DNA of 39,187 nucleotides, taken from an uncultured Clostridia bacterium. GTDB taxonomy: Bacteria > Bacillota > Clostridia > Christensenellales > UBA1242. How positions within the stretch are numbered: the stretch's first letter is position 1; every line of letters starts with the position of its first letter. The stretch spans positions 1 to 39,187 of the forward strand of contig CALWTI010000004.1 in the NCBI GenBank assembly GCA_944384425.1, given 5' to 3'. Below the pieces are notes generated by a model, which worked only from the letters and a program-made list of their open reading frames with translations, did not search any database and was not told the origin of the DNA. This document shows positions 24,901-33,206 of the stretch, piece by piece. A program made the position numbers and the translations under genes.

Positions 24901-25689
24901 TTAGCCTCCAAATAAATTTCTTAGCCAATTACAAATACTGTCAAACCAGTTACTTTCCTCCTCATATGCCGTTGGGTCTTCCAGTGGCTGTGGAGTTATA
25001 GTGATTATTTCATCTATTGGAAGAAGTGAATCATCTTTTGGCCCGTCTGATTGCTGAACATCACTGTCAAGTCTTGATATTTTGCTCAAATACTCTGCAA
25101 TATTGACATTGTATTCTTCCTGCGTTGCCGTACTAGACGCTATTTGCTTCGAAGTGGTTGCAAGTTCAATGGAGTTGCCGATTATCCAGCCAACAAGTAT
25201 TGCCATAATACAACAAAACACACCTGTTAAAAGTCTAAACCTAAACTTGTAGCTTTTTTGCCCTTCATTTGTTAGATTTTGAAGTTCTTTTTCAACATCT
25301 TCATTTTCAGAAGGCTTGATAAGTAAACTTGCATCGTAAAGGCTTTCAACAACTTTTTCTTGTTCTTTCTCTTCCTCTTTTTGCTCTTCCTTTTTAGCCT
25401 CTGCCTTTTCTTGCTCTTCCTCAGCCTTTTTAATTTCTAACTCTTTTTGCTGTTTTTCACGCTGAGTTTGCATAATCTGCTGTTTGAGTTTTTCAAGTTT
25501 TTCATCTTTGTCTTGACTTTCTGTGACGGCGGTTGGCTTGGGCTGTTTTTTTGTGAGTGAGTCACTTGAAAACAAATTTATGTTTAGTGCAGTATGTACG
25601 CTTGGCTGAGGCTGTGTACTTTCAGCCGACTTGGTTGGCTTTTCCAAAACTATGGTTTGAGTACTTTTTTCTTCTTGTTTATAGTCCAT
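24901..25689 (-). CDS. bitopic membrane protein in the FtsL position, long cytoplasmic coiled coil
   Basis: From ATG 25689 (AGGAG ten bases upstream) this is a 262-residue protein. Residues 1-60 are polar, about 60-115 form a Lys/Glu/Gln-rich coiled coil, one membrane helix lies at about 152-172, and the last 90 residues are external with a short heptad-like stretch. It lies between rsmH and the class B penicillin-binding protein, where clostridia normally have ftsL. The single helix with an external coil is FtsL-like, but the cytoplasmic part is much larger than in a usual FtsL of about 100 residues. FtsL function is inferred from position only. Confidence 0.6.
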   Translation of the reverse strand: MDYKQEEKSTQTIVLEKPTKSAESTQPQPSVHTALNINLFSSDSLTKKQPKPTAVTESQDKDEKLEKLKQQIMQTQREKQQKELEIKKAEEEQEKAEAKKEEQKEEEKEQEKVVESLYDASLLIKPSENEDVEKELQNLTNEGQKSYKFRFRLLTGVFCCIMAILVGWIIGNSIELATTSKQIASSTATQEEYNVNIAEYLSKISRLDSDVQQSDGPKDDSLLPIDEIITITPQPLEDPTAYEEESNWFDSICNWLRNLFGG

Positions 25690-25762
25690 AATATACATAC
25701 TCCTTTGTTTAAAATATTATTACTTTGAATATATCACACAAGTTCAAATTTTACAATAATTT

Positions 25763-26692
25763 TTATATTTTTTCAATTATTCTAAGTTTTGCCGATGTGC
25801 TTCTAGGGTTTTCTTGTCTTTCTTCCACTGACGCAAGTATTGGCTTTTTGTTGACAAGGTTTACAGTCTTTTTGTGACCACATATGCAAATTGGTGTTCC
25901 CGGTGGGCACAAACAGTCTGTTGCACATAGTTTGAAGGCATTTTTCACAATTCTATCTTCAAGAGAGTGAAAAGTTAGCACTGCCATTCTCCCGCCGTGG
26001 TTCAATTTTGTTATCAAGAATTGTAGCGTTTCAAAAAGTTTATCAAGTTCGTGATTGACTTCAATCCTTATCGCCTGAAAAGTCTTTTTATCTGCTCCGC
26101 CCCGTGCAAATACCACTTTTTTTGGCATACTGCTTTCTATTATTTGTGCTAGTTGTTTGGTTGTCGTTACTGGTCTATTTTTTACTATGTTTGAAGCTAT
26201 TGACCTTGCATAACTTTCTTCGCCATATTCACTTATAATTCTTGTTAAGTGACTTAATGAGTATTTGTTCACAACATCCATTGCCGAAAATGGCTGAGAT
26301 TTGTCCATACGCATATCAAGTGGGGCATCAAACCTAAAACTAAAACCACGCTCCGCCGTATCTATTTGATGAGAGCTTACGCCAAGGTCAATCAGCACTC
26401 CATCAAGCGAAGTTATATTTAATGTTTTTAAAATATTTTCAATGTCTTTGAAGTCGCCTTTATACAAAATGACATTATCATACTCGCTAAAACGCTTTTT
26501 GCAGGCGTCTATTGCTTCTTGGTCTTTATCTATTCCAATTAGTTTGCCTTTTGACGAAAGGTGCTTTAATATCTCACTGCTGTGTCCCCCGCCACCTATT
26601 GTGCAGTCAAGATAAATACCATCGGGTCTAATATTTAGACCCGATGTTACTTCTTTCAACATTATTGGAATATGTTTAAATTCAGTTTCCAT
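25763..26692 (-). CDS. rsmH: 16S rRNA m4C1402 methyltransferase RsmH (MraW)
   Basis: The 309-residue enzyme methylates N4 of C1402 in 16S rRNA using S-adenosylmethionine. The N-terminus HIPIMLKEV, the SAM-binding YLDCTIGGGGHS (27-38), DGVLIDLGVSSHQID, RGFSFRFDAPLDMRMD, FQAIRIEVNHEL and AVLTFHSLEDRIVK are all family signatures. ATG 26692 is preferred over GTG 26707. Both overlap the 3' end of the CvpA-like gene, so translation is probably coupled. It starts the conserved division cluster segment here; mraZ is absent from the usual place. Confidence 0.97.
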   Translation of the reverse strand: METEFKHIPIMLKEVTSGLNIRPDGIYLDCTIGGGGHSSEILKHLSSKGKLIGIDKDQEAIDACKKRFSEYDNVILYKGDFKDIENILKTLNITSLDGVLIDLGVSSHQIDTAERGFSFRFDAPLDMRMDKSQPFSAMDVVNKYSLSHLTRIISEYGEESYARSIASNIVKNRPVTTTKQLAQIIESSMPKKVVFARGGADKKTFQAIRIEVNHELDKLFETLQFLITKLNHGGRMAVLTFHSLEDRIVKNAFKLCATDCLCPPGTPICICGHKKTVNLVNKKPILASVEERQENPRSTSAKLRIIEKI

Positions 26693-29573
26693 AATTTTCT
26701 TTAACACTAGTTATGACGCTATGCCAATCAACATCGCCGTCTGTTGTATTATTCTCTATCACTTCACTAACATATGCACCAATCGTTGCATCTTGCTTAA
26801 TATAGTCAAGCATTGCATCATATGCGCCTTCAAACACGCCTTGACTGTTTGCACTGTCTTCAAGTTTTTCAAGTAGTCCTGCAAGACTTTCTGAGTTTTC
26901 TCCTGTTGCTAGGTCGCTAATTGATGTTGAGTTCATAATATCGCTTGCAATATCCGTCACCGAAGCCAAAACATCAACAACTTCTTCAACTTGTTCATCA
27001 GTCAAATTGTCCAAATCAACTGGTATGTCAACGCCTAAGTCCCCTACATACTCTTTTATTTGTGCATTGACACTGTTGACTACCAAAACCCCAACAGGTC
27101 TAAACACACGACTGTTCATCAGTGGTCTAAAAATGTTTGACACATCATCTGATGTCACTTGGTCAAGCATATTTTCAAGGTTGCCAACTTTTAAGATATA
27201 TGAAATCAAATTGTAGTTTTCGCCTTCATAAACTATTGTCTTTTCACGCATAAGGTCAATGACTGGTTGAAGCGTTGCAAACTCTGTGCTGAATGAGAAA
27301 GTTTGGTCTTTGAAGCAATTAAAGTCAATAAATTGATTGAGCTCTGTGTCGGCAAGTGTGTCAATAAGGTTTGTGTATATGCCATTTACCACAGTGCCGT
27401 CTTTTTCTATGTCACCAAATATACTTGATGCCCTAACTGAGTCAATACATCTACCGAACTGAGTTAAGTTAGATGACAAAATCTGTTCAAATATGTTTTC
27501 TTTAAATTGCGAGAAGTCAATATCTCTAAGATATGTTGCGACATTGTCAACAAAGGCAAAAAGATTTTCTTTTTCGCTCTCTTTATAAAGTGCATCATAG
27601 TTTATTTCACCAAGCTGTGCACCTTCTTTTAACATATCCCCAAAGTCGTTTATAACACCACTTAAATTTTCAAATCCAACACGAATGAGTTTACTAAATG
27701 CGTTACTATTGTAAATAGGTTCAACTATTTGTCTTATAAGTGTCTTTGTTTCGCCATTTATCTCTGTTGTTGAAACAAGATTTTGGAACATTTTTGAGAA
27801 GTTTTCATCAGCAACATAGTAATTGCCGTCTTGACCTTTTTCGATATAACTTACCACTTGCGACTTTCTTATGTTTGAAATCACATTAGATAGTGTTGAT
27901 GTTTCATTTAACCAAACATTGTCACCCTTAAAGATTTCAAAGTCGACATACTTATTGTACTCTGTGCTTTCAAGAGCAGTGACAATTTGGTCATATATGC
28001 CCGTTGAGCTGAAAACATTCATATTTTGAAGTGCGTTCATCATTGAACCAGCATTTGTAACAATGTTTTCAAGATCTAAGTCAAACACCGTCAAGAAATT
28101 ATCTTTAATTGAATTAAGGTCTTCACCAATAACATCGTTCGCAATATTTATTGCACTTGAAAGCAAACTTTTAACTTCGCCCTTTTTGAGTGTCATTTGG
28201 TCATTTTTAATGTCTATATTTGATATTGTCAACGCTTGGTTATTTGTAAGAGTTTTAAGCTCATCTTCAAGTGCGTCAATACCCATATTTAGTCCAAAGA
28301 TGACTGCCTTATTTAAAATTTTTGAATTGAAGATATTGTCTATTATTTGGTCAAATACCTTTTTGTTATCTTTTGAAACAATGTGAAGTATTTGTTCGAT
28401 ATTGCTTTCTGTAACTTGACCGTCTGATGGAATTCGGTCAAATATTTTGTTATCCGCCATAATTTTTGCGGTGCTAATGACAGCAGATATGTCATTTTTT
28501 AAGTTTTGAGTGACACCGTCGTCAGAATTTAGCACATTACGAACTGCATCAATAAGTTCGATATACTGTGGCTCAGACTGCACTTCGTCCATTTCAAGCA
28601 ACTTATCAAAGCCATAGTCAACAAGTTCAGGAAGAGCAGTTGTTAAAAGTTTTGAATTGAAGATATAATCAACGGCAGTTGAAAGACGATCATAATCCAA
28701 TGTTTTGAAAGCGTCAAAACTAGAAAAGTCAACATCTATCAAAAAGCCTACATTGTCGTACACGCTTGCAATATTGACAACTTCATTTCTAAGTGAAATT
28801 TTTGTATTGTTGACTGTAACTGATGCAACTTGATTGAAAACTGAGTCATCAAGTCCCAATACTCCACTGACCTTTGCTATTGCACTGTCAGAGTAAGCAT
28901 CCAGATACACCTTCACATCATCTGGTACATTTTCATTTATAAACTGAGCAGAAAGTGAAAGGTTTAATGATGTGCCTTCATCGGCAGAAACTGCTTGTGC
29001 AGTTGACAAGTCATTGTACATACCAACAATGCCACTTAGTGGCAAAAATGTTAAAAATGCAAGAATTAGCCCTTGTGCAGCACCAACAAGACCACCAAAA
29101 ATACGCCATTGTTTTGACTTGACCTTTTTTCCTGTTTCATCAACTGTGGCTTTATTCTTTTTGAAAAATGCTGATGCTATGACAAGATAGATGACCCAGC
29201 CAACTAGATTCAAAACATAGCAAAGAAGCACAAAGGACACAAGGTTGACAAGCATAACTGGCATATTTTCAACAAGCGCTGAAAGTGTTGGACTTGCCGC
29301 CATAACCTCTGAAACTTCGGCTGAAGAATTGTTTATTGCAGACAAAATAATGTCTTCAATTGAAGTCAAACTCCCTTCATATGTTATTTGAATGTCAAGT
29401 ATCAGTCGAGATATATACGGTGTGATAATTGCCGCAATGATTATTGAAACAAAAAAGAATGCAAGCCTTAATGCAGATTTTTTTAAGCCTTTCATAAAGC
29501 CAAATAAAAATCCAAGCACCAAGAACAACGCGAACAATATGTTTAATATCAAAAGAACCATTGTTGCGCTCAT
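26682..29573 (-). CDS. giant CvpA-like membrane protein with internal repeats
   Basis: The first 190 residues resemble CvpA. There are four membrane segments (about 6-28, 34-56, 106-136, 160-185) with the phrase GFLFGFMKGLKKSALRLAFF and a glycine-rich GGLVGAAQGLILAFL. Ordinary CvpA proteins end there, but this one continues for about 770 residues of Asn/Asp-rich helical sequence. That part contains degenerate repeats: IFNSKLL (304), IFNSKIL (414), IYNSNAF (620) and LMNSRVF (818), plus a second pair, GIYDQIVTALESTEYNKYVD (525) and GIYTNLIDTLADTELNQFID (731). TAGGAGGGG precedes the ATG. The stop overlaps rsmH by 11 bp, so a role linked to division or the envelope is likely but unproved. Confidence 0.75.
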   Translation of the reverse strand: MSATMVLLILNILFALFLVLGFLFGFMKGLKKSALRLAFFFVSIIIAAIITPYISRLILDIQITYEGSLTSIEDIILSAINNSSAEVSEVMAASPTLSALVENMPVMLVNLVSFVLLCYVLNLVGWVIYLVIASAFFKKNKATVDETGKKVKSKQWRIFGGLVGAAQGLILAFLTFLPLSGIVGMYNDLSTAQAVSADEGTSLNLSLSAQFINENVPDDVKVYLDAYSDSAIAKVSGVLGLDDSVFNQVASVTVNNTKISLRNEVVNIASVYDNVGFLIDVDFSSFDAFKTLDYDRLSTAVDYIFNSKLLTTALPELVDYGFDKLLEMDEVQSEPQYIELIDAVRNVLNSDDGVTQNLKNDISAVISTAKIMADNKIFDRIPSDGQVTESNIEQILHIVSKDNKKVFDQIIDNIFNSKILNKAVIFGLNMGIDALEDELKTLTNNQALTISNIDIKNDQMTLKKGEVKSLLSSAINIANDVIGEDLNSIKDNFLTVFDLDLENIVTNAGSMMNALQNMNVFSSTGIYDQIVTALESTEYNKYVDFEIFKGDNVWLNETSTLSNVISNIRKSQVVSYIEKGQDGNYYVADENFSKMFQNLVSTTEINGETKTLIRQIVEPIYNSNAFSKLIRVGFENLSGVINDFGDMLKEGAQLGEINYDALYKESEKENLFAFVDNVATYLRDIDFSQFKENIFEQILSSNLTQFGRCIDSVRASSIFGDIEKDGTVVNGIYTNLIDTLADTELNQFIDFNCFKDQTFSFSTEFATLQPVIDLMREKTIVYEGENYNLISYILKVGNLENMLDQVTSDDVSNIFRPLMNSRVFRPVGVLVVNSVNAQIKEYVGDLGVDIPVDLDNLTDEQVEEVVDVLASVTDIASDIMNSTSISDLATGENSESLAGLLEKLEDSANSQGVFEGAYDAMLDYIKQDATIGAYVSEVIENNTTDGDVDWHSVITSVKENYGN

Positions 29574-29619
29574 ATTCCCCTCCTAGGTTTATAATAAGAT
29601 AATTTTGAATGTTTGGCAA

Positions 29620-30318
29620 CTATATTTTAATAAGTTGCAGTTTGTTCGACAAAAGGTCGCAAGATGTCAAATAAAAGTCAATGCCAAACAAATTTTCATA
29701 TAATTTATATTTGCCAATATTAGAATGAATATGACCAAAAACACACGCTTTTACACCATATTTTAATAAAAGGTCAATATATTCACTTTGTTTTTTGCTT
29801 TGTGAAAAAGGCGGATAATGTAGCATACAAATAATCACATCGCCATCTTCTTGTAAATCTTTTGCACTTTTTAGTGCCATTTCAAGCCTCAAATACTCTC
29901 GCTTATATATCTTTTCATCTTGTGCGTCTTTGAAGTCCTTTTCAGGAATAGTCCAACCACGAGTACCACAAATTATGACATTGCCAAATTTGATAGCATC
30001 GTTTTGAAGTGCGTATGAATTTTGTTTAAGCGCTGAGCGAACACTTGATATTGCTTGCCACCAATAGTCATGGTTTCCACGTATAAAAACCTTATTGCCT
30101 GGCAAATCGTCAAAAAACTTGATATCTTCTTTTGCTTCATCAAGCTTCATCGCCCAAGATATGTCACCAGCAATCAAAACAACATCATCGTCATGGACTT
30201 TTTCCAGCCAATCATTTTTTATCTTTTCAAGATAATTTGACCAGCCATCACCAAAAATCTCCATTGGCTTTGCACCACTTATGCAAAGATGAAAATCGCT
30301 TATTGCATAAATTTTCAT
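29620..30318 (-). CDS. calcineurin-like metallophosphoesterase
   Basis: The 232-residue protein has the full two-metal phosphoesterase pattern: D8-F-H10 (ISDFH), GDISWAM near 51, GNHDYWW near 81, MLHYPP and GHIHS. It resembles the uncharacterised clostridial metallophosphatases, whose substrates are not known. It is predicted to be cytoplasmic because no signal peptide is seen. Its ATG is one base after the yqeY stop (TAATATG), with AAAGAG inside the end of yqeY, so the two are translationally coupled. Confidence 0.92.
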   Translation of the reverse strand: MKIYAISDFHLCISGAKPMEIFGDGWSNYLEKIKNDWLEKVHDDDVVLIAGDISWAMKLDEAKEDIKFFDDLPGNKVFIRGNHDYWWQAISSVRSALKQNSYALQNDAIKFGNVIICGTRGWTIPEKDFKDAQDEKIYKREYLRLEMALKSAKDLQEDGDVIICMLHYPPFSQSKKQSEYIDLLLKYGVKACVFGHIHSNIGKYKLYENLFGIDFYLTSCDLLSNKLQLIKI

Positions 30319-30319
30319 A

Positions 30320-30742
30320 TTACATACTCTTTAAAATTTCACTGACCTGACGCATATCACACTTGCCTTGGTAGTTTGCCTTAAAGTGTTTCATAACAGC
30401 AGGGACTGATTTGTCTTCAAGTGACATTATTATTGACTTTATTTCGTCTTCGCTCATCATCTTTGGCAAATATGACTTGACAAGTTCAATTTGCTTTGTG
30501 ATGTTTTGAACTTCTTCGGTGTTGTTCACCTTTTTGTAATTTTCAAGTTCTTCGGTGAGTTCTTTCACTGACTTTTGCAAAATTTGAATTGTGTCAACAT
30601 CTGTAAGTTGTTCATTTTTTTCACGCTTTTTAATTTGTTCAAGCATGAGCTTGTTGATTAGCACACTGTAAATTGTGTGTGCAACACTGTCTTTTTCTTT
30701 CATCGCCAAAATATTGGCTTTTTTTATTTCGTCATAAATCAT
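30320..30742 (-). CDS. yqeY: GatB/YqeY domain protein
   Basis: From ATG 30742 this is a 140-residue YqeY-type protein: an N-terminal helical part with MKEKDSVAHTIYSVLINKL, then the GatB/YqeY tail-like domain with LVKSYLPKMMSEDEI and CDMRQVSEILKSM. The family is related to the tRNA-binding tail of the GatB amidotransferase subunit; the free-standing protein's role is unclear. AGGAG and a good promoter lie directly upstream, so the longer in-frame extension to 30868 is not used. It is the first gene of the long division block. Confidence 0.92.
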   Translation of the reverse strand: MIYDEIKKANILAMKEKDSVAHTIYSVLINKLMLEQIKKREKNEQLTDVDTIQILQKSVKELTEELENYKKVNNTEEVQNITKQIELVKSYLPKMMSEDEIKSIIMSLEDKSVPAVMKHFKANYQGKCDMRQVSEILKSM

Positions 30743-30764
30743 AATAAAAACTCCTAACTTTGTT

Positions 30765-30793
30765 AGTATATCACACCATAAATAAAAACACAA
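30765..30793 (-). promoter_or_regulatory. promoter of the yqeY-division block
   Basis: Minus-strand TTGTGT (30793-30788) and TATACT (30770-30765) are 17 bases apart, and TGA before the hexamer makes an extended -10. TTAGGAG and ATG 30742 follow. Confidence 0.7.
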
Positions 30794-30849
30794 CAATGCG
30801 GGCAAAATATATTTTTCACAAAAAACTAGTTTTTGTGCTTTAAAAATAC

Positions 30850-30878
30850 TTGAAAAAAGTATTGTCATCTTATATACT
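30850..30878 (+). promoter_or_regulatory. sigma-A promoter of degV
   Basis: TTGAAA (30850-30855) and TATACT (30873-30878) have a 17-base spacer, followed by AAGGAGG and ATG 30905. Confidence 0.7.
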
Positions 30879-30904
30879 GAATAAGTTTAAACCAAGGAGG
30901 AAAA

Positions 30905-31768
30905 ATGTCAAAAATAGCAATAGTTACTGATAGTAATTCAGGCATAAAATTAACTGATCAAAATGAAGATTTGTATGTTTTGCCCATGCCTTTTATAATA
31001 AATGGTGAAGAATATTTTGAAGAAATTAGTTTAAGTCAAGAAAAATTTTATGAAAAACTTGCACAAAATGCAGACATTTCAACATCACAGCCATCACCTT
31101 ACCAAGTTACAGAAATGTGGGAAAACGCTTTAAAAACTCACGATGAGGTTATATACATTCCAATGTCAAGTGGACTAAGTCAATCTTGCCACAACGCAAT
31201 TGAAATAGCAAAAAATTATCCTTCTGTCACAGTTGTTGACAATCAGCGTATATCTGTAACTCAAAAAGCAAGCATATATGAAGCATTAAATATGGCAAAA
31301 GAAGGCTACACACCTAGTCAAATTAAAGAATATTTGGAAACAACAAAACTTGATAGCAGTATTTATATCACCGTCAATACATTAAAGTATCTCAAAAAAG
31401 GCGGAAGAATAACCCCTGCCGTAGCCCTTATTGGCACAATGCTCAACATAAAACCAATTCTTCAAATACATGGCGAAAAACTCGATTCTTTTGCAAAAGC
31501 ACTCAGCATGGGTCAAGCAAAAGCGAAAATGATTGCGGCAGTAAAAAAAGACTTTGAAACTGTATGTAAAGATTATTATCAAAAAGGCGAAATGGAAATT
31601 GACATCGCCCACACAGACAACGAAGAAGAAGCAGAAAAATTCAAAGCAGAAGTTGAAAAAGCAATTCCTAATATCAAGGTAAAAAACATTGACCCACTAT
31701 CACTTAGTGTGTCATGTCATATTGGACCTGGCTCTCTTGCAATAGCAGCAGCAAGAGTTACAAAATAG
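30905..31768 (+). CDS. DegV family fatty-acid-binding protein
   Basis: The 287-residue protein begins MSKIAIVTDSNSGI and carries the DegV phrases STSQPSPYQV, IPMSSGLSQSCHNA and LKYLKKGGRITP. DegV/FakB proteins bind a fatty acid between their two domains; in several Firmicutes they present it to the FakA kinase for incorporation into phospholipid. No fakA is visible in this window. AAGGAGG lies close to the ATG. The gene has its own promoter and a strong terminator, so it is monocistronic. Confidence 0.94.
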   Translation: MSKIAIVTDSNSGIKLTDQNEDLYVLPMPFIINGEEYFEEISLSQEKFYEKLAQNADISTSQPSPYQVTEMWENALKTHDEVIYIPMSSGLSQSCHNAIEIAKNYPSVTVVDNQRISVTQKASIYEALNMAKEGYTPSQIKEYLETTKLDSSIYITVNTLKYLKKGGRITPAVALIGTMLNIKPILQIHGEKLDSFAKALSMGQAKAKMIAAVKKDFETVCKDYYQKGEMEIDIAHTDNEEEAEKFKAEVEKAIPNIKVKNIDPLSLSVSCHIGPGSLAIAAARVTK

Positions 31769-31779
31769 TAAAAATATTA

Positions 31780-31817
31780 AAAAAACTCGTAAAAATTTAA
31801 TTTTACGGGTTTTTTTA
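31780..31817. terminator. bidirectional intrinsic terminator
   Basis: Arms 31780-31794 and 31801-31815 form about 15 bp (core CTCGTAAAA with TTTTACGGG, one G-T pair) around a six-base loop, with A and T runs on the two sides. It lies between degV and the convergent YwaF-like gene. Confidence 0.88.
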
Positions 31818-31820
31818 TGT

Positions 31821-32558
31821 TTATTTTTTATTTTTTTCAAATTTTTCTTTTATTTTAACATAAGTTTTATACGCCCACCTATCTTCTTTTTTTAGTGCAA
31901 ACTGCTCATAGATTATTAGTGCTATTGTATATAAAACTATAAACAAAGCACCGACAAAAGGCCAATTAAATATTGTGCCTTCAATTAACGGACTATAAAT
32001 ATACATTGCATCACTTTTGCCCACTATTGAAATCATAAATATTCCATAGGTCATAAAAGCACAAAGACCAAATATCAAACTGCTCCAATTTTTCATACTT
32101 GGTTTGAAGTTTCCTGTTACACAAATCAAAAAGAAATTAAACACTCCCATTGTGTGATGTAAAAGTCCTGACATGGTTTTGTCATAAAACACAGATGAAC
32201 TTTGACCAATAAAGTCTGGATAGAGAAATGTTAAAATACCGCCGAGAAGCATACAACTTGCTAAAAATTGAAGCATTTTACTATCTTTTTTGCAAAAAAT
32301 CATTGCAAGTGGAAAAAACAAACTAGTTGTTCCACAAAATGTTGTTGGCAAAAAGTCAAAAAGTCCGCCCCTATATTCCATTACTGAAAGTCTGTTCCAA
32401 ATAATTAGCGTCAACTGAATTAGTGCACAAGTGACTACTAAAACTCTTTTTGTTTTCTCTTTTTTCGCAAACTTTGATATTAGAATAAGTGCAGTTACCA
32501 TAACCACAATACTTATGAGCATAAAGACAATATGCTCTATTCCAAATATTTTTGGCAT
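31821..32558 (-). CDS. YwaF/TMEM164-like integral membrane protein
   Basis: The 245-residue protein has about seven membrane helices and begins MPKIFGIEHIVFM, followed by NRLSVMEYRGGLFDFLPTTFCG and, in the middle, LLHHTMGVFNFFLI. This resembles the YwaF (TIGR02206) family of Firmicutes membrane proteins related to TMEM164. A lipid acyl-transfer role is suggested for relatives, but none can be shown here. The ATG follows the HIT gene stop by one base (TAAGATG), so the two are co-translated. Confidence 0.7.
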   Translation of the reverse strand: MPKIFGIEHIVFMLISIVVMVTALILISKFAKKEKTKRVLVVTCALIQLTLIIWNRLSVMEYRGGLFDFLPTTFCGTTSLFFPLAMIFCKKDSKMLQFLASCMLLGGILTFLYPDFIGQSSSVFYDKTMSGLLHHTMGVFNFFLICVTGNFKPSMKNWSSLIFGLCAFMTYGIFMISIVGKSDAMYIYSPLIEGTIFNWPFVGALFIVLYTIALIIYEQFALKKEDRWAYKTYVKIKEKFEKNKK

Positions 32559-32559
32559 C

Positions 32560-32958
32560 TTAGTCTTTTAACCTCAACTTGTTTTGCATTTCGTCTAGTT
32601 CGTGCTTTGCAGTGTGTCCAGCGACAAAGTTGAATGGTTCTTCAACCGTTCTTGGCAAGATATGAAAGTGCAAATGCAGTACGCTCTGCCCTGCACAAGC
32701 CCCGCTTGCGTTATGAACATTTACACCGTCAAAGCCACAGTCTTTGACATAATGATTTGAAATTTTTTTGACAGCCGACATAACTTTTGAAATCACATCA
32801 TCGTCGCAGTCAAGTAAATTTTCACAATGTTTTTTAGGAATGACAAGGGTGTGTCCATCAACATCTTTTGCAGTGTCCAAAAATGCAAGGACATCATCAT
32901 CTTCATAAATTTTGTAGCAAGGGATTTTGCCACTGACTATATCACAAAATATACACAT
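32560..32958 (-). CDS. HIT family nucleotide-binding protein (HINT-like)
   Basis: From ATG 32958 the protein is 132 residues. It has the N-terminal CIFCDIVSGKIPCYKIYEDD signature and the histidine triad HLHFHILP with H95, H97 and H99. HINT-type proteins hydrolyse nucleoside phosphoramidates or adenylates. The cysteine pair C2/C5 is typical of zinc-binding bacterial members. A GTG nine bases upstream is in frame, but it overlaps the GAGG that serves ATG 32958. A strong promoter stands just before it, and the YwaF-like gene follows in the same unit. Confidence 0.93.
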   Translation of the reverse strand: MCIFCDIVSGKIPCYKIYEDDDVLAFLDTAKDVDGHTLVIPKKHCENLLDCDDDVISKVMSAVKKISNHYVKDCGFDGVNVHNASGACAGQSVLHLHFHILPRTVEEPFNFVAGHTAKHELDEMQNKLRLKD

Positions 32959-32977
32959 AATTTTCACCTCAAAGTCA

Positions 32978-33005
32978 ATTATAAGAAATGGTGCACAAAT
33001 GTCAA
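32978..33005 (-). promoter_or_regulatory. strong sigma-A promoter of the HIT gene
   Basis: Consensus TTGACA (33005-33000) and TATAAT (32983-32978) lie on the minus strand with a 16-base spacer. Confidence 0.8.
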
Positions 33006-33013
33006 CTTTTAAC

Positions 33014-33042
33014 TAGACATTTTTCCACACTTATGTTACTAT
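33014..33042 (+). promoter_or_regulatory. promoter of tRNA-Ser
   Basis: TAGACA (33014-33019) and TACTAT (33037-33042) are 17 bases apart. The mature tRNA begins at 33057. It is back to back with the HIT promoter. Confidence 0.55.
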
Positions 33043-33056
33043 TTATCTCGGACTAT

Positions 33057-33144
33057 GGAAAGGTGGCAGAGTGGTCTAATGCAGTCGCTTGGAAAGCGGC
33101 CGTGGTGCAAGCCACCGCAGGTTCAAATCCTGTCCTTTCCGCCA
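33057..33144 (+). tRNA. tRNA-Ser(GGA)
   Basis: The acceptor stem pairs GGAAAGG (33057-33063) with CCTTTCC, followed by discriminator G and an encoded CCA (33142-33144). The anticodon stem GTCGC/GCGGC carries the loop TTGGAAA with anticodon GGA at 33091-33093, which reads UCC and UCU. The long variable arm (CGTGGTGCAAGCCACCG) is the class II form expected of serine tRNA, and the T arm contains GGTTCAAATCC. Confidence 0.98.
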
Positions 33145-33147
33145 ACT

Positions 33148-33176
33148 AAAAAACATCAGTTTTTCTGGTGTTTTTT
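33148..33176 (+). terminator. intrinsic terminator of tRNA-Ser
   Basis: CATCAG and CTGGTG pair around TTTTT, extended by flanking A and T runs. The T-run ends at about 33177. Confidence 0.88.
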
Positions 33177-33206
33177 TCTATAGTTTTTGTGTTCAATCGA
33201 GTAGTT

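Noticed and set aside
30743-30868. N-terminal extension of YqeY
   Set aside because: The extension covers the promoter, and ATG 30742 has AGGAG and matches the family start.
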